A stretch of 64,000 nt of DNA from Paenibacillus sp. JNUCC32 (GTDB taxonomy: Bacteria; Bacillota; Bacilli; Paenibacillales; Paenibacillaceae), in NCBI RefSeq assembly GCF_014863545.1, contig NZ_CP062260.1:1426001-1490000 (forward strand), in the 5' to 3' direction. Positions 16,431 to 26,091 of the stretch are shown here, in pieces (within the stretch, counting starts at the first letter, position 1; each line of letters opens with the position of its first letter). Below the pieces are notes generated by a model, which was not told the DNA's origin, made no database searches, and saw only the letters and a list, made by a program, of their open reading frames with translations. The position numbers and the translations under genes were made by a program.

Positions 16431-18023
16431 TTGAAGACACAAACAGCCAACAACAACAAACTGCCCATCGTGCTTGCCGGCCTGCTGCTCGGCATCTTGA
16501 TGGCCTCCATGGACAATACGATCGTAGCGACCGCCATGGGAAACATCGTCGGGGAGCTCGGAGGACTTGATCATTTCGTATGGGTGACCTCCGCGTATAT
16601 GGTTGCCGAGCTTGCGGGGATGCCGATCTTCGGCAAACTGTCCGATATGTATGGACGCAAAAAATTCTTTGTGTTCGGGATGATTGTATTCATGCTGGGC
16701 TCCGTGCTGTGCGGTACGGCAAGCTCCATCACGGAGCTGGCGCTGTATCGGGCCGTGCAAGGCGTAGGGGGCGGAGCGCTCATCCCGATTGCATTCGCGA
16801 TCATGTTCGACACCGTGCCGCTGGAGAAGCGCGGAAAGCTCACCGGTTTGTTCGGAGCCGTCTTTGGATTATCCAGCATTTTCGGGCCGCTCGCAGGCGC
16901 TTATATTACGGATCATATTACCTGGCAATGGATATTCTATATTAATTTGCCGATCGGCATCGTGGCCTTCCTGATGGTGACGGTATTCTATAAGGAATCG
17001 CATGAACGTTCCAAACAGCCGATCGATTGGAAGGGAGCAACCACGCTCCTTGCGGGCGTGATCTGTTTCATGTTCGCGCTTGAGCTTGGAGGGAAGCAAT
17101 GGGCATGGGATTCCTGGGTCATCCTGGCTTTGTTTGGCGCTGCCGCCGTCATGCTTGTGCTCTTCGTGCTTGCCGAGAGAAGGGCGGAGGAGCCGATCAT
17201 CTCGTTTCATTTATTCAAGAATAAACTCTATACCTCAAGCGTGCTGTGCGGCTTGTTTAGCGGAGGATCCTTCATCGTGGCTTCCGTTTACATTCCGATT
17301 TTCATTCAAGGCGTGCTCGGCGGAAGCGCCACGAACTCGGGGCTGGTCCTGCTGCCGATGATGGTGGGCTCGGTCGTCACGGCGACGGTCAGCGGTTTTC
17401 TGATGAGTAAAATCTCGTATCGCAGCATCATGATCCCGACGCTGATCCTGTTTACGGGAGGGATGGTGCTCGCTTCGACGTTAACCGCGGAATCCAGCAG
17501 GTTCATCGTTACCCTGTACATGGTTCTGATCGGGCTTGGCATCGGCGGATCGTTCTCCGTGCTGGGAACGGCGGTCATGCATGGCTTATCCTATAAACAG
17601 CGCGGGATGGCGAGCTCGACCTTCAATTTCACGCGGTCGCTTGGAATGACCATTGGCATTACGGTGTTCGGGTTGATCCAGAGCCGATCCTTCACCGGTT
17701 CCTTAACATCGGGATCGGACGTGATGAACACCGGTGGGCTTCCTGAAGGATTCGATCTTAAGGATCCTCACATCTTATTGGCACCGGAGACGAGATCATG
17801 GATTCCGTCCGACCTGCTCAAGCCGATCTCGGACACGCTCGCTTCCTCCATCGCGGCTACGTTTGCCTGGGCTATCGTTCCTGCAGCGTTAGCGCTTCTG
17901 GCAGCAGCCTTAATGGGACGCAAAAAGCTGGATGAAACGGCAGAACTGAAAAGGGAGGAGACAGCCGATTCAGCAGAAGAGGCAGGGACGAAAGAAAATG
18001 AACAGCTGGTCATGGTGCCGTAG
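16431..18023 (+). CDS. MFS multidrug efflux transporter, DHA2 (EmrB/QacA) family
   Basis: Proton-driven exporter with about 14 membrane segments and about 530 residues. MDNTIVATAMGNIVGELGG near the N terminus is typical of the DHA2 group, as are the loop motif GKLSDMYGRKK and RAVQGVGGGALIPIA. The C terminus is hydrophilic and acidic. TTG 16431 is favoured (GAAGGAG ends 11 nt before it), because GTG 16419 overlaps the ribosome-binding sequence itself. It diverges from the MerR gene, suggesting substrate-responsive control. Confidence 0.9.
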   Translation: MKTQTANNNKLPIVLAGLLLGILMASMDNTIVATAMGNIVGELGGLDHFVWVTSAYMVAELAGMPIFGKLSDMYGRKKFFVFGMIVFMLGSVLCGTASSITELALYRAVQGVGGGALIPIAFAIMFDTVPLEKRGKLTGLFGAVFGLSSIFGPLAGAYITDHITWQWIFYINLPIGIVAFLMVTVFYKESHERSKQPIDWKGATTLLAGVICFMFALELGGKQWAWDSWVILALFGAAAVMLVLFVLAERRAEEPIISFHLFKNKLYTSSVLCGLFSGGSFIVASVYIPIFIQGVLGGSATNSGLVLLPMMVGSVVTATVSGFLMSKISYRSIMIPTLILFTGGMVLASTLTAESSRFIVTLYMVLIGLGIGGSFSVLGTAVMHGLSYKQRGMASSTFNFTRSLGMTIGITVFGLIQSRSFTGSLTSGSDVMNTGGLPEGFDLKDPHILLAPETRSWIPSDLLKPISDTLASSIAATFAWAIVPAALALLAAALMGRKKLDETAELKREETADSAEEAGTKENEQLVMVP

Positions 18024-18049
18024 CGCGTACGTCTTGGACCGGAATATTG

Positions 18050-18094
18050 AAAGGAGCTGCCTGTCAGGCATAACACCTGGAGGCAGCTCCTTTG
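18050..18094. terminator. Bidirectional terminator between MFS and sugar ABC genes
   Basis: AAGGAGCTGCCT (18051-18062) pairs with AGGCAGCTCCTT (18081-18092). It lies between two convergent genes and has T-rich or A-rich flanks. Confidence 0.8.
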
Positions 18095-18097
18095 CCG

Positions 18098-18919
18098 TTA
18101 ACTCTTAATCGCGCCTGCGGCGATATCGGAAATGAATTGCTTGCTGATGAACAAGAACATGACGATCAGCGGGATGACCGCGAGCAGCGTGCCGGCAATG
18201 ACCATCGAATAGTCGGTGGTATATATTCCGTTTAATGATGATAACGCAACCTGCAAGGTGAACTTGTTCTCATCATTTAGAATGATGAGCGGCCACAGAT
18301 AGTCGTTCCATACCCCGATGAACGTGAAGGCGGCCAAGAACGATAAAGCGGGCCGAAGAATCGGCAGCGATATGTTCCAATAGAGGCGGAAGAAACCGCA
18401 GCCGTCGATTTTACCGGCATCGAGAAGCTCCGAAGGCACCGATTCCTGTGCATACTGCCTGATCCAGAAGATTCCGAAAGCGTTGACCATTCCCGGTATG
18501 ATCAGGGCCTTGTAGGTGCCCACCCATCCGAATTCTGCCATAATGACAAACGAAGGCACCAAGGATAATTGTGCGGGCGCCATCATGGTGGCAAGCAGCA
18601 GCACAAACAGCCATTTTTTGCCCGGGAACTGGAATTTGGCGAACGTGAATCCGGCCAGGGAATCGAAGAATAAGACCAGCAGCGTACAAGCGGAAGCGAC
18701 GAACAGGGTATTCCAGAAGGCGCCGAAGAAGTCGATGCTGCTCAGCACCCTCGACACGTTATCCAGCAAGTGCGGACCGAACCATAGTTTCGGAGGAAAG
18801 CTGTAGATATCCGAAGTGGTGCGCGTCGCCATCACAAGCAGCCAGTAGAAGGGAAAAATGGATAAGATCAATCCGGCGATCAACCCGGTGTGCAGCAGAA
18901 TGGATTTCCATTTGAACAT
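18098..18919 (-). CDS. Carbohydrate ABC transporter permease (MalG type)
   Basis: Inner-membrane permease with about six membrane helices. The cytoplasmic EAA-type loop appears as SELLDAGKIDGCGFFRLYWNI, as in MalG/AraQ proteins. I choose ATG 18919, with GGGGGTG 6 nt upstream; ATG 18934 lies only 2 nt after the previous stop and has no site. It is the last gene of a three-gene importer transcribed leftward. The ATPase is absent, as is common in Paenibacillus, where one MsmX-like ATPase serves many importers. Confidence 0.92.
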   Translation of the reverse strand: MFKWKSILLHTGLIAGLILSIFPFYWLLVMATRTTSDIYSFPPKLWFGPHLLDNVSRVLSSIDFFGAFWNTLFVASACTLLVLFFDSLAGFTFAKFQFPGKKWLFVLLLATMMAPAQLSLVPSFVIMAEFGWVGTYKALIIPGMVNAFGIFWIRQYAQESVPSELLDAGKIDGCGFFRLYWNISLPILRPALSFLAAFTFIGVWNDYLWPLIILNDENKFTLQVALSSLNGIYTTDYSMVIAGTLLAVIPLIVMFLFISKQFISDIAAGAIKS

Positions 18920-18936
18920 ACGATTCACCCCCATTT

Positions 18937-19896
18937 TCAGTCATTGGAAGGACTGCCCTGCACCATTTTCCAGTTCACGATGGAAAAGAGGGCGATGAGC
19001 AGGAACATGCCCCAGCCGACGGCAGCGCCATATCCGAAATAGTTGTTCACGAAGGCTTCGCGGTACAGGTAGAGGACGATGGTCATCCCGCCGCCGCTTA
19101 CGCCGCCGTCATTGCCGACCAGCACTTGCGGCTCGGTGAAGATCTGCATGCCGCCGATGGTTGACGTAATGACCGTAAAGAGAATGATGGGCCTTAGATT
19201 GGGAATGGTGATTCTGAAAAAGGATTGAATGCCGGTGGCTCCGTCGATCTTGGCTGCCTCGTACAGAACCGTCGGGATGCTCTGCAGCCCGGCAAGATAG
19301 ATGATGGCGTTATATCCCGCCCATCTCCATATAACCATGACCGAAATGGCTAACTGAATGCCCCACGTCTTATTCAACCATTCGACGGAGTTGAGGCCGA
19401 GCAAGGACAACATATAGTTGAGGAGACCGTAGTTGTTCGAGAAGACCGTGCCGAACACGATGGCAACCGCAACAAGCGAGGTGACGTTGGGCAGGAAATA
19501 ACCGATGCGAAAGAAGGTGCGGAAACGGACGAACGATGCATTTAGCAGGAAAGCCACGACCAGCGCGATGAACAGCATCGGTATCGTGGAGTAAATCCAG
19601 ATCAGCAGTGTATTGCCGACGGCTCTCCAAAATTCCGGATCGGTCAGCATGAATTGATAGTTATTGAGACCGTTATAGGTCATCTCGCCGATGCCGTCCC
19701 ATTTTTGAAAGGACAGGAACATGGAAAAGGCGATCGGGAACAGCCCGAAGATGGCAAATAGAATGTAAAAAGGGGATATCGCCAAATATTCTTTGCGGTG
19801 CTTCCAGATCTGTGCAGACAGTCGGTCTTGGGATTTCGGATGCTTGGGAACAGGCTTCTGTTCCACGGGCGTGCGATTCAGCATTGGATTATCCAT
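18937..19896 (-). CDS. Carbohydrate ABC transporter permease (MalF type)
   Basis: A 319-residue partner permease. The N-terminal cytoplasmic segment is followed by six helices, beginning ISPFYILFAIFGLFPIAFSM. The ATPase-contact loop is YEAAKIDGATGIQSFFRITI, the standard family motif. AGGAGG lies 9 nt before the start. It sits between the binding protein and the MalG-type permease. Confidence 0.93.
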   Translation of the reverse strand: MDNPMLNRTPVEQKPVPKHPKSQDRLSAQIWKHRKEYLAISPFYILFAIFGLFPIAFSMFLSFQKWDGIGEMTYNGLNNYQFMLTDPEFWRAVGNTLLIWIYSTIPMLFIALVVAFLLNASFVRFRTFFRIGYFLPNVTSLVAVAIVFGTVFSNNYGLLNYMLSLLGLNSVEWLNKTWGIQLAISVMVIWRWAGYNAIIYLAGLQSIPTVLYEAAKIDGATGIQSFFRITIPNLRPIILFTVITSTIGGMQIFTEPQVLVGNDGGVSGGGMTIVLYLYREAFVNNYFGYGAAVGWGMFLLIALFSIVNWKMVQGSPSND

Positions 19897-19977
19897 CGTA
19901 CTGTACCTCCTGTAGCGGTTGGTATTTAAGTACTCCTAACAATCGGAAAGCCATACCTCGCAAAACAAGAACCTTGG

Positions 19978-21234
19978 TCAGCGCAGCAGTTCTTTTTTGA
20001 CCCTGGCCAGCGCGTCGGCCCAGGCTTTATCGGGATTTTTGCCCTGAAGGGCAACCGAGGACAGCTCTCGATTGACAATGCCGTTGACATTCGCGAACTT
20101 CCCGCCGAAATAAGCCGGCTTAACGTTTCGTGCAGATTCCGAGAACACCTCGCCGGTCGCCTGATTTCCGAAAAATTCTTCGGGTTCCTTCATGACGGGT
20201 GCATCCAGCGCGTCCTTGGCGGAAGGGAAGAGGTTGATCTTCTTAAAGGACTGAACCTGATTTTCCGGGTTCTGAATGTATTTCATGACATCAAATGCTT
20301 CCTGCGGATATTTACTTGTCTTCATAATGGCAAGGAAGGAACCGCCGTTGTTGCCGTCACCGCCAGGTGCACGGGCTACCCTCCATTTGCCGGTGGTGTC
20401 CGGCGCCGCCTGCATGAGTATTTCCTTCATCCAGACCGCACCGACAAAGGAAGCGACCCGCCCGTTGTTCATGGCGGCATTCCACTCTGAGGAAGAAGTG
20501 TTGACGTTGGCGCTCAGCTTCATTTGGGAGGCCTTTACCGCCGTATCCCAGGCCGTTTTCATCGAGGATTCCGCAGACTCGCCGATGAACGTTCCATCCT
20601 CGGCAAAATAGATGCGATCGGATTGGGCGTTGATTTGGGTATAAATGTTCGTGATGTTATCGAGCATTTTCACTTTTTGATCAAAATGCTCCTGCAGCTT
20701 CTGTCCCGCCTCGAAATATTGAACCCAGGAGCCGAGCTGCTCGTGGACATCTTCCGGTTCGGTCGGAAGTCCGGCTTCCTCGAACAAATCCGCTCTGTAG
20801 TATAAAGCCGTTGGCCCCGTATCGATCGGCAGGGCGATCATGGCGCCTTCCGGCGTAACGCCGAGCTTCCATTTCCAATCCAGGAAATCCGGTTCGATTT
20901 CTTTGGCGCCAAGCTCATACAGATCGTAGAAGCGATCCGAACTCGTAAACAGCTCCGCCACCCAGTCGTTAAATGCGACGATGTCCGGCCCTCCGGAGCC
21001 GGCGGCCAGCGTTGTTTTTAATTTCGATTTGAAGTCGCCTCCGATTTTTTGCGCGTCGATGCGGATACCCGGAAACTCCTTTTCAACAGACTTAATCAGC
21101 TCATCGTCCAGGCTTCGGTTCCAATACCAAAGTGTAAGCGTTTTCGTTTTTTCGGTTGAAGCATTTCCCGTACAACCGCTGATGATCAAGACAAGAATCA
21201 GTAACCCTAAGCTAACCATCCTGCGTGTATTCAC
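19978..21234 (-). CDS. Sugar ABC transporter substrate-binding lipoprotein
   Basis: An extracellular solute-binding protein (family 1) of 418 residues. The lipoprotein signal LLILVLIISGC places the lipidated Cys near residue 21. TLWYWNRSLDDELIKSVEK begins the mature fold, and the C-terminal lobe contains the usual WADALARVKKEL. The start is GTG 21234 with TAGGAGG upstream. It is first gene of the importer operon. The sugar is not predictable; no catabolic gene or regulator is adjacent. Confidence 0.92.
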   Translation of the reverse strand: MNTRRMVSLGLLILVLIISGCTGNASTEKTKTLTLWYWNRSLDDELIKSVEKEFPGIRIDAQKIGGDFKSKLKTTLAAGSGGPDIVAFNDWVAELFTSSDRFYDLYELGAKEIEPDFLDWKWKLGVTPEGAMIALPIDTGPTALYYRADLFEEAGLPTEPEDVHEQLGSWVQYFEAGQKLQEHFDQKVKMLDNITNIYTQINAQSDRIYFAEDGTFIGESAESSMKTAWDTAVKASQMKLSANVNTSSSEWNAAMNNGRVASFVGAVWMKEILMQAAPDTTGKWRVARAPGGDGNNGGSFLAIMKTSKYPQEAFDVMKYIQNPENQVQSFKKINLFPSAKDALDAPVMKEPEEFFGNQATGEVFSESARNVKPAYFGGKFANVNGIVNRELSSVALQGKNPDKAWADALARVKKELLR

Positions 21235-21715
21235 TATCGTCAGCCTCCTAACGTGGTGAAGTCGGTGATGCTTAAATCTTATTCAGTTACCAAGCTTGCG
21301 TGAGTAAAAATATATGATTACCTTAATACAATAGACTAAAAATTAAAACATCCAAAATAAGGATTTGGCACGTTCCGGCGTATAATTGCCTCCTTCCAAT
21401 GCACGTTATGTACTGCGGATGTAGTTGAAACACGCATCGCGTGCCCGAACGCTTCCGGACGGCAATGCATGGAACGGCAAAACCTCCTTCCTTTGACTTT
21501 CTTATAGAATAGCTTCAAACTATTTTCATTATAAGTTAATATTGTATGGAAAATGAAGTGCTGGATTGGTAAATCCAAAGACCTGATTTTGGGGCACGGC
21601 GTGAATCGCTGAACCGGTTCATCCCTGGCTAAAAAGAGACATAGGATGAATATACGAAAAGCAACTCCGCCATAACCATAGCAAACCGAAATAAACGAAG
21701 TTTGGAGGCCGGCTG
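21235..21715. other. Divergent intergenic region with one weak small ORF
   Basis: This 480-nt gap separates the sugar importer from the metallophosphoesterase. On the minus strand a 44-codon ORF (21470 down to 21336) follows GGAGG at an 11-nt spacing, and TATAAT lies further upstream. The peptide has no recognisable motif, so I do not call it a gene. The TATAAT may instead be the importer promoter. Nothing else was recognised. Confidence 0.3.
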
Positions 21716-22447
21716 ATGGCGCAATTTGCATTAATCTCCGACATACACGGAAATATCCCTGCACTGGAGGCAGTTCTTAGGGATATCCAACGCCGCGGAA
21801 TAGAAACCATCTATTGCCTGGGCGACTTGATCGGCAAGGGCCCGCACGGCGATGTGGCGGTGGATATGGTACGAACCCATTGCCAGCAGGTCATTAAGGG
21901 GAATTGGGACGACTTTATTGGCAATGAGACCGATGATCCGTCGCTGCTATGGCATCAGCATAGACTCGGAAGCGAGAGGCTGCAATATCTTGCCGGCCTC
22001 CCTTATGTCATAGAATTCATGATGAGCGGTAAATGGGTCCGGCTGTTTCATGCTTCGCCGCGAAGCGTGTACGAACGGATCCAGCCCTGGGATGACCAGG
22101 AGAAGCGGGCTACCTTGTTTCACAGCTCCCCGCTGTGCGGCAGCCCGAGAATCGCGGACGTCGCCGGTTACGGCGATATCCATAATGCCTATCACCAGCA
22201 TCTGGACGGGAGAACGCTGTTTAATACCGGCAGCGTCGGCAATCCACTTGAAATGCCCGAGGCGTCTTACGTCGTTCTGGAGGGAGTCTATGGAAGCGAA
22301 GATCCCGCGCCGTTAAACATTCAATGCATCCGTGTGCCGTATCCGATCGAACAAGCCGTGCAGGATGCGTTGGAGTCCGGCATGCCCCACCCTGAATCGT
22401 ATATTCTCGAGATTCGAACAGGGCGGTATCAAGCGCGAAAAGACTAA
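21716..22447 (+). CDS. Calcineurin-like metallophosphoesterase (YfcE/DiaA-like fold)
   Basis: A 243-residue cytosolic phosphoesterase. The metal-site motifs are in order: ISDIHGNIPAL (DxH), CLGDLIGKGPHG (GD), KGNWDDF (GN), then GYGDIHNAYHQ and NTGSVGNPLEMPEASY. The DIHG, GDxxxxGP and NTGSVGNP signatures place it with serine/threonine-phosphatase-like and phosphodiesterase relatives. TTTGGAGG lies upstream of the start. It appears to be a single-gene unit; its substrate is unknown. Confidence 0.88.
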   Translation: MAQFALISDIHGNIPALEAVLRDIQRRGIETIYCLGDLIGKGPHGDVAVDMVRTHCQQVIKGNWDDFIGNETDDPSLLWHQHRLGSERLQYLAGLPYVIEFMMSGKWVRLFHASPRSVYERIQPWDDQEKRATLFHSSPLCGSPRIADVAGYGDIHNAYHQHLDGRTLFNTGSVGNPLEMPEASYVVLEGVYGSEDPAPLNIQCIRVPYPIEQAVQDALESGMPHPESYILEIRTGRYQARKD

Positions 22448-22758
22448 CGGCATCGGAGACAAAAGGGATAAGCGAACGCCGGAGGCGATCTTTAAGTCCG
22501 CATTGCGCGCGTTCGTCTACTCCTGGATGATAGCAAATTTCGAAGAACCGGCTAAGCCGGCTCTTTTTTATTTTAACGGCAGCATAGTATTACAATATGT
22601 TCCATTTAAGGAGGAGGATGATGGATTAAATAGGAATGGGTGTTCTTAAATAGGTCTTTAGAAGGGTAGGGAGCAGGGCGAAGATTCGATATGATTAAAC
22701 GTAATGGATATTATTGCTGTTTATTGAACGCAGCGATTTGATTTAGGAGGGTATGAGT
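22448..22758 (+). other. Leader region of the MoxR-VWA operon
   Basis: A terminator lies at 22544-22567. Downstream, AAGGAGGAGG at 22608-22617 precedes ATGATGGATTAA, a two- or three-codon mini-ORF, and another mini-ORF (MGVLK) follows at about 22635. These may be chance or upstream ORFs in the operon leader. No riboswitch was recognised. Confidence 0.3.
22544..22567 (+). terminator. Terminator after the metallophosphoesterase
   Basis: CCGGC-TAA-GCCGG hairpin followed by CTCTTTTTTATTTTA. Confidence 0.65.
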
Positions 22759-24189
22759 TTGGTCGAGATTACAGAGACATGGATCGATTCGCAGGCACCG
22801 AATAGCGCCGCCATTAAGAACGGGCAAGGTCTGGTAAAAAAAGGACGTTTCCTCAAGCTGCATCATTCCGAGGATCAAGCCGTGTTGTTCGGCACTTGTG
22901 CCGGCAGCGGAAGTTCCGATTACCAGCCGTCCGCCGATTTTGCGGTGCCGGAGAAGCCGGTCATGCGGTGCACCTGCCCGAGCCGGCAGTTTCCGTGCAA
23001 ACATGTGCTTGGACTGCTATATGCTTATGCAGGCGGAGCGTCGTTCACCCCCGCCGAGGTGCCGGAGGATTTGGCCGCCAAGCGGGAGAAGGCGGAGAAG
23101 CGGGAAGAGCGCAAGCTCAAAGAAGCAGCCGAAGGAGCAGCACCCAAACCGAAGAAGGTTAACAAATCGGCGTTAAAAAAGAAACTCCAAGCGCAGCTGG
23201 AAGGCTTGGACGTATTGGAAAAGCTTATACACTCGTTGATCCGGAACGGTCTCGGGACATTGGACAAAAAAGAACATAAGCGGATCCAGGAGCATGTGAA
23301 GCAGATGGGCAATTATTACTTATCGGGTGCTCAGACGGAACTCCGCCGCCTGGCGCTGGTTCTGTCATCCGAAGACCAGGAGAAAGCTTATACATATGCG
23401 GTGGGGCAGCTTGCCGTCATGAACGCAATGATCAAGAAGGGCAAACAGTACCTGACCACAAAACTTGAGGATCCGGATATGAGGCTGGACCACGAGTCGA
23501 CGATAGAGGAATGGCTGGGGCATGCATGGCAGCTGACCGAGCTGCAGAGCTATGGGTTAGTGAACGAAGGAGCAGAGCTGGTGCAGCTTTCATTTCTGAG
23601 TTATGCCGACGATGCGCGGCTGGAGCATGTGGATACCGGATATTGGATCCAGAAGGACAGCGGCGAAATCCACCGAACGATCCAATACCGTCCTTATAAA
23701 GCCGCCAAGCTGATGCGGGAAGAAGACAGCTTCTTTGATAAAGCCCATGTCCCTGTACTGTATCGCTACCCGGGAGATATGAACCGGCGTGTTCGCTTTG
23801 AAGAAATGACCTCAAGTCCGGTAACGGAAGAGGATCTGGAATGGATTCGCAACCATGCGGCAGGTTCTTATGCTGAAGCCGTTAAAAAGGTGAAGAACCA
23901 GCTCAAGAATCCGCTAAGCGACAGCAACCCCGTCATGCTGCTGCATGTATCCGGGATCGGCCGGAACGCTGAAGGGCAATATGCCATTACGGATGAATCC
24001 GGGCAGTCGATCGGGCTGGCCGATGTGTATATGGAACCAACCGTGCCGATGCTGCGGTATTTGCCGGAGGAGAAGCTGAGCGGCGTATCCATGCTGGTTA
24101 TGTTTGAGCACAACCTTGCGACGGGCCGTCTCTGGGCACAGCCGCTAAGCATCATTACGACGAACGAAATCATCCGGCTATTGTACTAA
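22759..24189 (+). CDS. SWIM zinc-finger protein of a MoxR-VWA system (YehQ-like)
   Basis: A 476-residue protein with a SWIM zinc finger near residues 75-95: CTCPSRQFPCKH gives the Cys-x-Cys...Cys-x-His ligands. A charged Lys/Glu stretch follows (about 110-150), then a long C-terminal region. SWIM fingers bind DNA or proteins. TTG 22759 is preferred, since AGGAGG is 8 nt upstream; ATG 22753 would be only 2 nt from it. It is the first gene of five tightly packed genes. A similar SWIM protein, YehQ, accompanies YehL (MoxR), YehM (DUF5682) and YehP (VWA) in E. coli. Confidence 0.82.
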   Translation: MVEITETWIDSQAPNSAAIKNGQGLVKKGRFLKLHHSEDQAVLFGTCAGSGSSDYQPSADFAVPEKPVMRCTCPSRQFPCKHVLGLLYAYAGGASFTPAEVPEDLAAKREKAEKREERKLKEAAEGAAPKPKKVNKSALKKKLQAQLEGLDVLEKLIHSLIRNGLGTLDKKEHKRIQEHVKQMGNYYLSGAQTELRRLALVLSSEDQEKAYTYAVGQLAVMNAMIKKGKQYLTTKLEDPDMRLDHESTIEEWLGHAWQLTELQSYGLVNEGAELVQLSFLSYADDARLEHVDTGYWIQKDSGEIHRTIQYRPYKAAKLMREEDSFFDKAHVPVLYRYPGDMNRRVRFEEMTSSPVTEEDLEWIRNHAAGSYAEAVKKVKNQLKNPLSDSNPVMLLHVSGIGRNAEGQYAITDESGQSIGLADVYMEPTVPMLRYLPEEKLSGVSMLVMFEHNLATGRLWAQPLSIITTNEIIRLLY

Positions 24190-24216
24190 GCAGGGTAACG
24201 AAGGAGGAAAGCGAAC

Positions 24217-26073
24217 ATGAGTACGGCATTACTGCAGGAGCTTAACCAAGAGGTTAGGCGTTTATATATCGCCGGCAGCGAGCTCGCGGCAGGCGATTTC
24301 CGCCTGAAGCGGCTGCTGCCGCAGTTTCAACAACTGGGAGAACGCGCTCCCGTGTTCAAACGATTGGGCGAAGGAATCCTTGCCTTGATCGAGCCGGATT
24401 CCGGGAAGGAAAACCAGTCCGCACAGTTGCTTCAGGATTTAAACCAGCTGCTGAGCTCCGTGCTGCATACGCAAGGAACGACAGCACCCGAGGGAGAACT
24501 GTTTCAGGCAGACCATCATCCGGTTTCGCTGTCATCCCATTTATCCTACCGCAAGCTTTCAGCAGTACAGACCGCCCTGACCACGACGGGCAGCGGCCGT
24601 TACGAGATCATAGAAGAAGCGTGGAAGGAAGGGGTGTTCCAAGATTTCCGTCTGGTATACCTTGCAATCGAAGCGTTGAATGACCCCTACGTCGAGATTG
24701 GCGAGCTCGCGGCCAATGAGATACTGCCGGCGTACGGCCCGGAAATCGTTCCGTTTCTGATGGAAAGCTTTAATCCGGCGGGCGGAAAGCCGGAATCACG
24801 CAAGCTGAAGGTGATGGCGGCAGCAGGCGGGAAGGAAGCGCTGGAGCTGATCCGCCAAGCAGCCGAGATCGGCAGCGACGAGGTGCGGTGCATGGCGATC
24901 AAATTGCTTGCGCCGTACGAAGAGTTTGAAGCGGATCTGATGGAATGGAGCAGGAGCAAGAAGAAGGTCATCCGCGAGGCGGCCTACGGCGCGCTGGCCG
25001 AGAACGGTTCCGATCAAGCCGTGGGGCGGTTGTATGAAGCCGCTCAAGGAAAAGACAAAGAGCTGGTGAATCCTGCCTTAGGCAGATGCCGTTCCGCCCT
25101 GTTGACGGATTGGCTTGTACGAGACTTGTCGGCGGAGCTTCAATCGGTTTCCGAATCCCTGGGCGACAAGCAAAAGCTGGAGGAAAGCTGGATCAAGGTG
25201 AAACGCTGTTTGTGGGCCCTGCACGACAAACAAAATCCGGAGCTCGAGGAGCTGTACCGGAACGTGCTTCAGCAGTATGCCTTATACATCAAGTCTCTGG
25301 GATGGACCTATCTGATGAATGAAGCGGTCATCTACATGAATCGCGTGGATTCCGGGGAAGCCAGGGAACTGATGCGCCAAAATGCGGAGAATGATATAGA
25401 GCAATATAGACACAGCGGCTCTTATGTCCGCGAGGTATTCCAAAAAGCAACGCGCGTGCTGCCGCCTGAACGCGTATATGAACAATACAAGGACGTTCTG
25501 TTGCAAGGCTTCGCCTCGTCGCCGCTCAGCAACGCGGCCAAAGAGCGGAAAAAGCTTTTGGATACCCTATCTGATCTGGTAATCCGCAGGCAGTATAAGC
25601 CTTATGAGGAAGTAATGCCGTTTGCGGGCAAGGAGAGCTACACGTATTACGTGGAGATGCTCCCGCAAGAGCAGCTGCTGGCGTGCTGGGATGACAGATG
25701 GCTGGAGTTGTTGATCGAGCAGGATGAGCTGGCGCTGGTCAGCGCGTTCGCCCGCCGGGGACATCGGAAAGCCGAATCGTATTTGCTGGCAAAGCTGCAG
25801 AATTCGCCGGAATTCCGCAACCGGTTTGCCAATCTGATTATTATGGGTCTTGTTCGTACCGGCATAAAGGATGAAGAGCTGTTTGAAGCTGTTGTGGCCG
25901 CTCTTGAGGATAAGCGCAATCAGGACTGCTACATGATCGAGCCTTTTACATTCTCGCAGCTGTGCCGGTTGCCTGCAGATTATCATGACCGCGTTCATGC
26001 GGTCCTGGGCAACTACAAGGACAACGCCGAGGATCAGCTTCGATATATCCTTCGCAAGATGAAAGAACAATAA
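24217..26073 (+). CDS. HEAT-repeat-like helical protein of the MoxR-VWA operon
   Basis: A 618-residue, almost entirely helical protein. Repeats resembling HEAT units are visible around residues 150-290 (EIGELAANEILPAYGPEIVP, then KLKVMAAAGGKEALELI and VRCMAIKLLAPYEEF). No catalytic motif or membrane segment was found. It starts 27 nt after the SWIM gene and ends 18 nt before the ATPase gene. A scaffold or target-binding role within the complex is inferred from position. I do not recognise a named family for the C-terminal 300 residues. Confidence 0.75.
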   Translation: MSTALLQELNQEVRRLYIAGSELAAGDFRLKRLLPQFQQLGERAPVFKRLGEGILALIEPDSGKENQSAQLLQDLNQLLSSVLHTQGTTAPEGELFQADHHPVSLSSHLSYRKLSAVQTALTTTGSGRYEIIEEAWKEGVFQDFRLVYLAIEALNDPYVEIGELAANEILPAYGPEIVPFLMESFNPAGGKPESRKLKVMAAAGGKEALELIRQAAEIGSDEVRCMAIKLLAPYEEFEADLMEWSRSKKKVIREAAYGALAENGSDQAVGRLYEAAQGKDKELVNPALGRCRSALLTDWLVRDLSAELQSVSESLGDKQKLEESWIKVKRCLWALHDKQNPELEELYRNVLQQYALYIKSLGWTYLMNEAVIYMNRVDSGEARELMRQNAENDIEQYRHSGSYVREVFQKATRVLPPERVYEQYKDVLLQGFASSPLSNAAKERKKLLDTLSDLVIRRQYKPYEEVMPFAGKESYTYYVEMLPQEQLLACWDDRWLELLIEQDELALVSAFARRGHRKAESYLLAKLQNSPEFRNRFANLIIMGLVRTGIKDEELFEAVVAALEDKRNQDCYMIEPFTFSQLCRLPADYHDRVHAVLGNYKDNAEDQLRYILRKMKEQ

Positions 26074-26091
26074 ATATTAAGGAGTGGAACC

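Noticed and set aside
21471..21764. Upstream extension of the minus-strand frame at 21336
   Set aside because: The N-terminal part runs into the metallophosphoesterase gene start and lacks a start site.
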